From the NCBI GenBank assembly GCA_028751875.1, contig CM054134.1, forward strand, positions 42,280,938 through 42,344,937: 64,000 nt of DNA, in the 5' to 3' direction. Numbering within the stretch: position 1 is the first letter of the stretch; every line of letters begins with the position of its first letter. This document shows, in pieces, positions 38,001-51,100 of this stretch. Made by a program: the position numbers and the translations under genes. A model generated the notes under the pieces. It was not told where the DNA came from. It searched no databases and saw only the letters and a program-made list of their open reading frames with translations. The stretch comes from Rapana venosa. Lineage: Eukaryota > Mollusca > Gastropoda > Neogastropoda > Muricidae.

Positions 38001-41000
38001 ACTTCATCAGGGGACGAAGATACTGACAGTAGTGAAGCAGAGGCAAAAACCAGCAACAGAACAGATTCCAGATCCTCTGTGAAAGACAGACAACAAGACT
38101 CTAAACGAGATTCCAGTAGAAAAGATTCTGGTGACCGTCGGCGCAGAGATGATAGTTACAGTCGAAGTCGTAGAAGTGAAGAGAGTGACAGAAGAAGGTA
38201 TTATGATGATGAACGACGCAGACGAAGGGAAGATGATGATCGAAGACGTAGAGAGAGAGAAAGGGAGCGAGAGAGAGAACGAGAAGTTGAACGATTATTG
38301 GAGCGAGAGAGGAGAGAGAAGGAAAGGGAACGTGAGAGAGAACGAGAAAGAGAACGAGAAGTTGAACGCTTATTGGAAAGAGAAAGGAGAGACAGAGAAC
38401 GGGAGCGAGAACGCTTTCGAGAAACTGATCGAGAGCGTGAAGAAGAGCGAAGGCGCCGAAGACGCAGCAGTAGAAGTCGAAGTAAAACTCCTGAAAAAAG
38501 TAAGAACAGAGATCGAAGCCGAAGTCCTGATAGACGTCAGCCTAGAGATAGGGATCGGGATCGATTGAGAGATCGCAGTCCTTCTCCTGACCGTGCTCAA
38601 GACCGAAGCAGAAAACGGCAGTCTGATTATCGGAGAAGCAGAAGTCCAGATCGCTCCAGATTCAGAAGTCCTGAGAGACGTAGATCTCCAGACAGAATTC
38701 CGCGAGATGGTAGCCCTAGTTTTGACAGAACATCTCAATCTCCATGTGATAAAAGTGAGAAAAATCGAACTTTAGAGTCCAGAGGAGAGAGGAGTCATGA
38801 GAAGAATAGGGATAGTTCTCCTATTCGTAGAGGTGGAAGTCCAAATTGGCACACTGAAGAAAGTGAGCAAAGATCCTCTGACCGTAGCAGATCCCCTGGG
38901 CACAACATGGACAAAGCAAGGCACCGTAGTCCCACAAGACGGCGTGATGATAGCATTGACAGGTATCGGGATCTCAGCCGGGAGAAAAGGCAATACGGAC
39001 GTGACAGGAGCCCCACCCCGAGCAAAGATAGAGATACTGTCAAAGTGAAAAGTGAAACTTCTTTAGAAAAAGAGAAGTCTTCAGGTTTGGTTTCTGAAAA
39101 TAGAGACGGACAGAGCATACCAGCTTTATCATCTGGTGATTTTCTTCATTCAGCTGCAAGGGAGCACACTGTCCAAACACAGTATCAAAATTCAGGTCCT
39201 GCAGCCCAACATTTGCCATCAGTTGGATCCAGCTTTGGCCATCACGCAGAAGGATATGGTGAACCACAGACTCCCTGGCAGGTAGGAGGCTACCCTGCTC
39301 ATCTTGACCCTGCAGCTGTGCAGATGGTGCAACATCAGTATCAGACCATGGGTTACCCACCTGAACAGGCACTGGCCTTTGCCACCCAGTACCTGACTAG
39401 TGCCACTCCAGCACCAGCACAGTCGAATGAGACTCATGTCCCACCACACTTCCCTCCTCATCTGCAGCAGCCACCTCCACAGCTTTCTCAGCCTCCTCCG
39501 TCTCATGCTCAACATCCCCACCCACAGCTGCCTTTTCATCTTCCACAACATGTGCCACCCCCACACATACTCTGCCTCCACCTTCAACAACCCCTCAACT
39601 CCCATCACACCCTTCTGTGCCATTACATCCTCCCCCACAGACTCATCCACCTTCTGTGTTGCATGATCCCAACACCTTTCCTCAGGATCCAATGCGACAG
39701 ATGTTTGCAGGAGGGGATCCCTCTTATCCAGGACATTTCCCACAAGGTCATCTGGATTATATTCGTGGACACCCCCCTCCAGGTGGCTATCCTCATCCTG
39801 TCCCACAAGTACCTTATGGAGCAGAATCTTACCCACCTGCATCTGGTCCTGCACCTCCAGCAGAAGCCCAGATCCCATATGAGAGTCTGGCAGAAATGGA
39901 GGCTCACCTTCAAGCAGAGTTGAACCCAGATCTATTAGAAGCAGCCCTGTTTGGAGATCTTCCCAGCTCAAGACGACCCAAGGCAAGCAAAAAACAGAGA
40001 GAAGCAGGTATACGTAAAGACTCTGCTCAGAAAGAGGAAACTAAAGCCCAGGTGATAGAAGTTGCATTGACAGAACTGAAAAAACCTGAACCAGAGTTTG
40101 AAACATCTACAAATGCAGAGCCAGATTTGGAATTAAAAGACTCCACTTCTGAAGAACCTGCAAGAAATCAGTCTAAAACTGAAATGGAAGCCTGTGAACC
40201 AGAGTCTCAGGCAGAGGATAGTGATAACCTTCAGAAGTATTGTGAAGATATTGTTTCATCAACAAATAGCCTTGAAACAGTCTCAGGGAAAGAGAACCAG
40301 ACAAACAGTTCTGAACTTCGACATCTCAAAGTAAAATACCGTTGGCGACGCAACAGTGAGGCAGAAGCTACTAGCTCTGTACCACCACCACCCCTTTCAA
40401 AACGCCTTTTGCGGGAGAGCCAAGAGGAAGCAGAGCGGGAAGCAAAAAGGATCACTGAGGAGGACGAAGCAGAAGGAAAAGAGGAAACTGTCGCTGGAAA
40501 AGAGGAAATTGTAGCTGAAGCACCACCGAGTAAACGAATGAGACTGGAACCAGAACTGGAAGCAGAACCTGAAAATCAGAAGTCGTCAGAACCAGGTGAT
40601 GATTTTCCTGTGTTTGAACTCATCAGTGAAAACATCCACCTCACTGAAAGGTAGGTATTTTGACATGTATACATGTACAGTGTGTGTGATTGTTGCTTTG
40701 AACCTGAAACTAGTTATTTTATTCCACTCGTACAAATAACATTTTGAGGCTTTAAAAATGCACCCAGTTAAATTTAAAAAAAATCCCCCTCCCCCAAAAA
40801 AAAAGAGAAAAAAAAGAAAGATATATTTTGGTGATAAATGTGTTTAAATCATTGCTCATTTGTTATCAATAGGTCTACATTGTGTTTGTGTGTGTGTGTT
40901 ATCAATAGGTCTACATTGTGTGTTTGTCAATGACAATGACAAATTCTTTTATTTCGAGGATAATGAATAAGCACCCATGTGCCTTTTTACATCCAGTCCC

Positions 41001-43661
41001 TGCCCTTAGGGATATGAGAGAGAGAGAGAGAGTGAGAGAAAGACAGAGAGAGAGTGTGTGTGCGTGTTGGGGTGGAATTGAACCTAAGACTGTTCGTGTT
41101 TTTTGTCCACCTGCTGGTTTGTGTGTGTGTGTATGTGCGCGCATGCATGCATACGCGTGTATGTGTGTGCATGCATGTGTGTGTGTGTGTGAGTGAGAGA
41201 GAGAGATTCTTTTATTTGAAGTTATATTGGATTGTTTATACCAAAATGAAATGCAGCTTTCTTATGTCTTTAGAGATAGTGATATATATATATCAATATG
41301 CCTGTCAGTATTGGAATTGCCCTTCACGGGATGATTAAAGTGTTTTTGCCTTTGAGTGTCTCGCCTACCCAAGTAACCAGCTTCGATGTTGGCTTTTGCA
41401 CTCTGTGATGCTGCTGTGCACCACCAAGGGCTAGGGGCTCTGTCTCGACTTTGTAGACAACCTCCTGAGTATTTAAGTCACTGGTGCTGGTTATGTTCTC
41501 CATGTATGATAGGGCATGTTAAAAGGATCTGAAAATGTTACTGAATAAAAAGTCTTTGAAAATAATGTTACTGAATAAAGTCTCTCTACAAATCAAATTA
41601 ACAGGCACCTTTGGTATGTTTGTATGATAATGATTTTGTTTTGTTTTTCTTACCCAAAGAATAAACTGGTATTTTGTGTGTGTGAAAACGTTCTTTTTAT
41701 GAAATGCAAGCAATGCTTAGTTATTATTGGAGTATATTTGACATATTTAGAATACTTGTTTTTGACTTTAAATGTATTTTTGTTGTTGTTGTTAATCTGA
41801 TAATGTGTGATATGTCTGTGTACTGTTCATGTTTTTACACTGATATATCCATTTATTCAACAATAAAAATACATGTAAAATGAGCGATATTGCCATGTAA
41901 CCTCAGGTAATGTTTCTGTTATTAATTATTATTAAGCATACCATAGTGTGTGTGTGTGTGTGTACCATGTGTGTGCATGCATGTGTGTGTGGGCTTGGAT
42001 TATATGTGGTGTTATGTGGTATGATTTCACAGAAAGCGGTCTAAGAGCATGAAACGGATGATCTGTGATTGCACAACATCAAAATCTGACCGAGCAAGGG
42101 GTGTTGAGGCATGTGGCGAAGATTGTCTCAATAGAATGCTGATGATTGAATGGTAAGCAAAGTTTTATATTTTATTTATATAATGATGAGTTTGTAGTAT
42201 GGGTCAGTGATCAAATGGTGTTTAGATGAAGAGGCTGCTCAGACCCTGGGAGGGTCTAGTGGCAGTGGCCTTGCTGCTTAAGATCATGATAAAAAGAAAA
42301 AATAGTGGAGCTTGCTAGCCAGATTAAAAAAAACAACCCAAAAACATATGGCCTATGAGATTGTATAATTATGTATTTTAGCCATAAAAAACCATAATAG
42401 TGACTTTATATTTTTTTACATCTCGGATATCAATCCTACCTTCCTTTCACCTACTTTAACATGGTTGTCTGTGCCTGTGATTTGTCAGTGATTACTTTCT
42501 GCCTGCTATTGGAGTCCTTCACTCTATGTTTGCTTTATGGTTTCTCTTCCCAGGATTTCAGTCATGCTTGTGAGTAGGAAGATTTTTTTTGGTTGCGCTC
42601 CATAAATCATGCATTCACATGTATGCTAACACAGATCTATATATATTAAGACACACACACATGCACACATGCATGGACACACACCACACACACATCTTAC
42701 TAAGTTATTTATTTGAACTGACAGTTCTTGTTTGGTAATGTTACCCCTGTGGGGATGCCGGGGGCTGGGGCTTTTTCAGTGTAAATAACAGCCCAACCTT
42801 CTGGGAATTATGTGGGAGAAATTTCCCTTTTCTATCGCTCAGTTTGTTCTGTCCTTTACTTTACTTTTATGTTATCACTCTTATTTTCTGCCTTCCCAGT
42901 CCATTCTCCTGCTTAAAATTTTTATTTTAAAAAGCAAATCTTACAAATATTTACACTGTGTTGATTCTAGGGTGCGTCCTTGCGGGATTCCCGCATTTTT
43001 TTCAAAATTGCCACAAAACGATGTGGGCGGTGCGCCCTAACAGACACAAAAAAATCCTGGATGACACGTTTTTGAACAAACAGTGTGCCATCGCAACTGC
43101 TGTTTATATAGTCTCTAAAATTAAGCACTACTTTCTTCCCCCCCTCCCCCCAGTTCTCCGATGGATGATGCTTCTGGTTAGCTAAGCACCTCACTTTTGA
43201 TCAATCACAGAAACTGTAGTTCGTCCTGTCAGTTCCTGCTGTGTTCATTACGTAGACTACCCCCAGGGCCACAACAAGCCCTCTTCTAATAAAGCAGGCT
43301 CATCCTGCTCTGTTGTCCTCTTCGATTACGTCATCTTCCAAGAGGCCTTGTACTCCAGAAACAAGTGACGTGATCAGGGGGAAACAAAAGTGACGTGATT
43401 GGGACAGAGATTGTTGAGGAGATAGCAGACGCCACGGCCCAGCAGGTTCTGAGCTGGAGATCTGGCGAGACAAGTAGCCCTGGCTTAAGAACAGCCAACA
43501 TGGCTATCTATAGGCTGTGTATCAAACATGGAAAGAACAATGCATTCACTGAAGGAGATGCGCTAATTACAGAACAGCACTTAAAGCATCACGAAAGAAC
43601 ACTGCAATCACCAGAGGCTGTACAAGATAAAACTTCAGAAAGACTTCGATCAGTCAGGTAA

Positions 43662-43692
<31 letters not shown>

Positions 43693-43777
43693 CTCTCTCT
43701 TTTTCAGTGTACGATCTGGAGGGGAAAAAACAAGACTGACATCTAGATCTCTCTGAATGTGGAAATACAAATTTGAC

Positions 43778-43864
<87 letters not shown>

Positions 43865-45054
43865 TCACTCACTCACTCACTCTCTCTCTCACACGCTCAC
43901 ACGACGCGAAGCAACAGGCCGTGCTTTTCAGAGCTGCAGAAAAACTTATAATTCTGTCTGAAAATGCTAGTTACTGGACTTCCAGAGACTGTGGAGAAAA
44001 CCTTAAGTTCCCTGCTGACTGATAATGCAGTCTCCAGCTGGAAGGTGGCAGGGGAGGGGGACAATGTGGCTTTTGTCTTGCGACTGAAGCCAGTTGACAC
44101 AGCAGTGTCAACAAATATGGCGGATCCTACAGTGAATCCAAACACACAAGTGCAATACTACAGGAAAAAACTTTCTCCCAAATTCGCCGCGACCAGGAGC
44201 ATTCCAAAAAACATAAAGAGAAGCAGGCAGGTGTTGTGTGTGACAGTGACTGTGTCTTCAGTGCCTCGTGTCTGCCTGACAGTGGTGTAGAACAGTCGAG
44301 TGCAGTATGTGCAGATACACATGAAATGGACATGCCAACTGTACACACACACAATAGCAGCAAGAAAACATCAATTGTGTTGCCATCATTGGTTGATATG
44401 GAATCTCCAGGTGTGTCTGACTGTGGTGCAGATGTGTGTGTTGTGCAGCCTGATATGGACTATCAATCGAGGATTAATAATATTGTTGGTGGATTTGACA
44501 CACGGATTGTCACACGATACGTTGCTACTCTGACTGACAGATCTGTCCAGAAAAGACAGAGACAGCCACAGAAATAAACACTTTAGAAAAACTGTCCTTC
44601 ATCATTCAGATGGTAAAGATTTTGTGACATGCGAGTCTGATGACATTGTGATCCAATACGCAGGCAAATCAGACACTGAAGCAGAGTGTGTGTACTGGTT
44701 TGTTAATCGGCAAGACAAAAACATGTTAAAAGAGGAATGTGTCAGGCTCGCCAGTTTGCGGAAAGGGAAGCAAATCCAGGACACACTACACAGGGAAACC
44801 TTAGCACGAGCCTCACAGGATTTAGCGACTCTTCATGATCTCCTGCAGTTTTACCTTGGCTGACAGTGTGTGTAGCAGAGACTTGGAACAAGAAAGGCTC
44901 GGAATGTCATAACAAATCTGGACAGTAAAGAGTTTCGTGATTGGCTGTACATTATGAAGACCAATGCCGTGGTTTCCATGTCATGTAATTGCGTTGTTCT
45001 GCAACGCTTCACTGCTGTATGAGCTTATTAGCTTAACGGCAATAAAATTTTGTT

Positions 45055-45122
<68 letters not shown>

Positions 45123-48100
45123 CACCTCCTCTCTCTCCCCTCCACCCCCTCCTCTCTCTCTCTCTCCTGTGTTACAAGTGCTTACTGCAGATTAACTGCA
45201 ACACTTAAAGTGAATATTTAATCCTTTCTGCCAATGTATCCGCTTGTTTGTTTTGTTTCTCTTCCTTAATAAAAAAAAAAAAATAGCGGACCGAGGGTAC
45301 TGTAAGCAAATACTACTTGTCCCCTTTTTTATGAAAGGGGGGGGGGGGGGGGGCAATGGCCCCTTTTTTTCATTTTAGGGGGCCCTTGGGCTCCTTTTTT
45401 TGAAATCGTAGAATCAACACTGTTTTCATTTCTTGCATTCTATGACATTTTGCCTACGGGTATGGTTTTGATTTGGTGATCAGATAGTAATCAGTTATTG
45501 TAAGCATTGGAATGGGCACAGGATGTCCATTCTGCAGTGTTATTTGCCCATATGACATTTTATTTGCGTATTTCTTTTATACATTTACTGTCATTCAAAT
45601 GTTCATGATACCTTTTTTCTTCATATTCTTTTTTGTAACCTGAGGATGTTAGGTTTTAAAGTGGAATGGCTGGCATTATTAGGATGGTTTCATTGGCCTT
45701 AGGGAAGGAAATGATTTAGGTACTTAGTCATTTAATGTTGTTTTTTGTTTTCTTCAGCTTGAGTGTTTTTAAGGGATTAGATGGTGTTGATTTTAATCTT
45801 GAGGTGAATGTTATTGGAGTTGGTGAAATTGACATGACAGCCCTGATATGGCCTTCATGGTCTGTTGGGCTGTAAACAACATGAAATGACAGTTCTTGTT
45901 AACCTTTTCTCTATGGGTAACCCACTATAGGGTAACCAACCGTCTACTAACCCTTCCCTCTGTATCGCCCACTGTAGCATACAAATGCGCACAGTTGACG
46001 TTTACAGGGAAAGAGGGGTTCTGTGTCTTAACGTAGGGATAGTGTTAAAAAGAAACAAAAAGATTGAATGAGAAATGGATCCAGAAAAATATGACTATTT
46101 TGCACTTTTCAATATGGGTAACTGGTAAGGCAATCTTTTCCTTTGAGAAATCATGTCAGTTTGCTGCTGCCAAGGAAGGTCTGTGACAATATTCTTTGAA
46201 TATTGATGGAAGGCAAACAGTAAATACTACTGTAAGTAGTAGACGGTGCTGATAAACGTTTGATACTGTTTACTTAATGGATTGTTTTTAGCTGAATTCT
46301 TTTAATATATATATTTTTTTATTTTATTAAACTATCTGTGTAGTCGCCCTATACCTGGTGGTCAATTTTCCATTGATGTATTTGTCTCTTCTTGCCCTCC
46401 ATTCTCTGCCATTCACACCTCCTGTTGCTTGAGTGTCCATCTGTTGGTGATTTTAGTTTTTAGTGTGTGTGAAGTCATTTTCATGGGTCTACTTTTATGT
46501 TGCAGCGGATCCAGATGTCCATGCTTGGATTATTGCACCAACAAGAGATTCCAGAAGGTATGCGTACAATTTTTTCTTGGGTTTCTGATTTTAGTAATAT
46601 ATTTCTATTTGGCCAACTTGGACTGCCTTTTAAATCCTTACATGTAGAGCAGAGATCCTAAAGAATTGGGAAAAAATCTAGTCTAATACAATTCTATGGG
46701 TTTTTTCTATAGTCTTTAGTTCTGTTGTTATTTGACAGTGTATCTTCATCAATGAGTAAATCTTGAGGTACTAATTTTTAGAGACCCTCTTGAAGAACAG
46801 CTTTTGCAAGAAAGAAAAGCGGTGACAGTGCTGTTTTGCACTGGCAGGCTTGGCAGACTTGCTGTCTTCTTCTTTGCTGATTGCTCAGAAAGCAACTATT
46901 GTTGTTTGTCATAAGAGCGAAACTGTGTTGTGCTGTTGTTAATTAAGCGCCTGGCAAGTCAGGGCCAGTGCATCCAACTTCAGTGTGGGAGAGAATTGTT
47001 ATACTTTAAGTCTTCCTGGAAAAAGGCAGGAGAATGGAGCAAGAAGGCAAAAATTAGACAAGAAGGAGATGACAGGAAGAAAAGGAAAAAGGCAGAAAGA
47101 AAGGGATAGAAATGAGGGGATTCCTAATACAGAATTTCCAGGAGTTAGGGATGCTGTTTATACTGGAAAGCCCCCGCATCCCCACAGGGGAGACTTGCTG
47201 GCTGACTCCAGTCTCAGTGGCAGAGAATCCTCCCCATCACCAGCAAGGAGCTTTTTTTTCTGTTTTAAACTTGGCTCACAAGTTGTGGGAAATTTTTTTT
47301 CCAAAATGCCAGATGTACTAAATGTAAAATTGAACAACTTTACAATGTAAAAAAAAAAAAAATCATTGTTTACCCGTGATGATTATGTACAAAAGTGCAT
47401 GACTTATATGAGTGCAAAATTCTACCGTGACACTGATTTCCTGTTGCACATAATTACAGTTATCTGCTGTGTTAAATGCAAAAACATTTCCATCCATTGT
47501 GACATGATTTACACCACTGTCCAACTCATCCAGGTTGAAAAACAACAACTGGTCTTATAGACTTTATTTTGGATGGTTTTAGATCAGTAAACATCTACTT
47601 GCAGCTCTTCTTTAAAGAAAATCTGTGTCTTTAAAAAAACCTACCCAGTTTATAATTGGACAGGAACAGCCGAGTTGCTCCGAAGTAATAACCATAACAA
47701 ACCCAACAAAACTCATCGTCTACACATTCATTTTTTCAATGCAGTTTGATAAGTAATAAAGCATACACAAGTACACTCACTTATTCTCACTGTCTCTGCC
47801 TCATAGCCCACCATATCCTGCATTGAGCATGTCAGTGTTAGGATTAGATTTTGTGTGTGTGGTAAATGTTTGGCATGAGTGTTGTTATGTATGTGAACAG
47901 AAGCAGTATGCCAAGACAGAGCCTTTCAACTGTGGACCTGGCAAAGGATGGGGACTGAGAGCTTCTGAGGAAATGCCAAACTTGTAAGCTGTATTTTATA
48001 TGCTTTTATCTTTATTCTTCTTCTTCGTCGAACGCTCAGACAGCAACTATTGTTGTCTGTTATATGAGCGAAAATGCGTCACGCTGCTGTTAAGCGCCTG

Positions 48101-51100
48101 ACAAGTCATGCCCAGCGCATCCGACTTCGGCACAAGAGAGAATAGTTACCTTTTAAGTTCTTTCTGGAAAAAAGGCAGGAGAATGGACCAAGAAGGCAGA
48201 AAATAGACAAGAAGGAGGTGACAGGAAGAAAAGGAACAAGGCAGAAACAAAGAGAGTGATAGAAAAGAGGAAATTTCTAGCACAGAATTTCCAGAATGTG
48301 GGGATGCTATTTATACTGATAGGCCCCCGGCATCCCCTCGGGGAGCTTTTATCTTTATGATAGTGACGTTGTCATGTCATGTCAAATGCATGTGTTTATA
48401 TACAAGAATTGGGGGAGGGGATAGCCTAGTGGTTAGAGTGTTGAGCTCATGATCTGGTGGCCTGGGTTCCAGCCACCACTGTGGCGCCCATTTGAGGACA
48501 TTTTTCCCCTGCAGCTAACACCAGTACTGACTCCACTCCCCCCAAATCCTTTACATGAGGTTATAAATCAAGGTGTCTTGTGCTATGCACACAGAGTATC
48601 TTGTGCACACATTAAAAACTTGTTTTGCCTTTTGGAAGAGTAGGCTATTTTGTGCCAGTAAACGGTTACATGTACAAAATCTCATTATTGGTGATCCTCT
48701 TGCTGAGGAACCAAAAAAGCATATCTGCAAGAATGACAGGACGGGGACGGGATAGTCTGGTGGTTACAGTGATGTATTTGTGATCTGAATTCAGGTTTGA
48801 TTCTCGTTTGAGAGGATTTTTCCTTAGTGCTGACTCCACTCTCCCCAAAAGTCTTTCGGATGAGACTATAAACCGAAGTCCCATGTGCGAACACACACAG
48901 AACATCTTGCGCACATGTTAAAACCCGTTCCACTTTTCGGAAGAGTAGGCCATTGTGTGCCGGTGGGAACGGATGACAAAATTTACAAAACTGCATACAC
49001 ATGGGGACTGGATGAAAAAAAGCAGAAGTGCTTATTCCATTATCCTCGAAATAAAAGAATAACGTAAAATAATAGATTAATTTGATTTAGAGAAAAGTGT
49101 CACATGTTGGTCTAGTGGAGCTTGAAGTGGCTTGGTCTAAAAAAGTATGTTTCTTTTTCCTCTAGAGAAGGCATTTACAGGTATGTGGTTACACAGTCTG
49201 ACTTATTAATAAATTTGTTATTTATAGGCTTTCTGCAGATTGTAGTTGCAGATCATACTGTCTCATTCACTACCCTGTACCCCCTTCTTTTCAACACTGA
49301 TTAAGATGCATGCAAGCACATTCACTCGCTTACTCATTCACTCACTCTGCTCTTTCTTCTCCCTCTGTCTCACTTTCGTGAAGAGAATTAAAGAAGTGTA
49401 GAGGAAGCTGATGTTGAATTTTCTGAAAAGATGTTGACAACTGCACTCAGTTGTAAATGATCATCATTTCATAAAATGGTAGTCCCTTCCCTGGTCTTTA
49501 ACACCACCACCAAAAAAGTAAACAGTTGTATGTGGTTTCTTAGGGGCACGTTTGTCATGGAGTATGTTGGGGAGCTGCTGGACTACAGAGAGTTCGTGAG
49601 GCGCAGCAGACAGTATGCCAAGCAGGGCATGCTGCATCATTACTTCATGGCCCTCAATGCTGATGAACTGATCGATGCCACCTTGAAGGGCAGCAACTCC
49701 AGGTTCCTGAACCATAGCTGTGATCCAAACTGTGAAACACAGAAGGTAAGAACAAGGTTTTTGTACAGTGACCTTTTACAGTTAGAAAACTGCTTATGAG
49801 TAGACATCATCATCATAAGTATGTTTTTTTGTCTAAAGTTTTTGTAAGTCATGACATTACAATTTCATAGAGTTTTTATGCTTCTCAGTTTCAGTTTTTA
49901 TATTCTGGTTACATGTATTGGTTGCCGAAAGAGTTTTTGTTGGTCTACTGTATCCATTACAATGGAAGTGCTGAAAAATGTGCACATCAAAATTCAGCAG
50001 TCATCATTATTCCTGTTTCTTGCCATCTGTGAAATATGAACTCTTACCATGGGAGACAAAGGTAAAACTAGTTATATTGTGCAGACTTTGAGCTGTGTTA
50101 CATGTTAACAGAATCATAGTCTTCAGCTTTTGTGCAGAAACTTTGGGGGAAAATGTTTTCAAGGACATCTTTTGTGTTACTATGTATGTAATATAAATGT
50201 GTCCAGATTTGAAATGGTTAATTTTTATGTTTCTTACTGCCATTGCTACATTTCTGATCCCTACATTAATTTTGGGTGTTTAGTGGACAGTCAATGGAGA
50301 ACTGCGGGTTGGCTTTTTCACCAAGAAGCCTGTGCAGAAAGGAGATGAACTCACCTTCGACTACCAGTTTGAATTTTATGGGTAAGTTGGGGTTTTCTTA
50401 TAGGTTTTCGAGCATACATTTCAGGATTTTGTCAAGATTTTGTGAATATCTAAGACACTACTTGTACATTGATTTAGTTTAAATTTTGATAGAAATAAAA
50501 ACTCTTAAAGCAATCAGTCTTTGTTATGATATTTCATGAGTGAATTTTAAAGTATTTTGACTGTGGTAAGCTTCAGTTAGCTGTAAAGTTATTGGAAAAC
50601 AACTAAGTCTTGGGCTAAATTTGATATAACACATACATCACTATTTTTATTTTGCAGCGATGAATCAGTTAAATGTACAAACAATTTGTGAGTTACAATT
50701 TATCTTATATTTCCTGGCCATAAACTATATCTGTAAGGTTTATTCACATCAGACATATTCATGGCTAGCTGCCATGTTTGGTGTAAATGCATTTGCAGAG
50801 CAATATTTTGATAATAGAAGGCTGATTGTAGTGTATTGATGGATTGTAAAACGTAAGCTCTTTACATTGGCAGAAAGTGTAAAGAGATCAAATGTGTGTC
50901 CCAGTGCCTTTTCCCTAATTTTTTTCTTGGTGCTAATATAACTTTCCAGAGAGCCTCAGAAATGTTATTGCGGAACTGAAAAATGCCGAGGTTTCATCGG
51001 TGGCCAGAAGAACATGCCTGTTGTAAAGAAGAAGAAAGACAAGACTGTGGAACGTCGCAAAGTGGTTTCATTTGAAGATGAAATGGTGAGTACTGCAATC

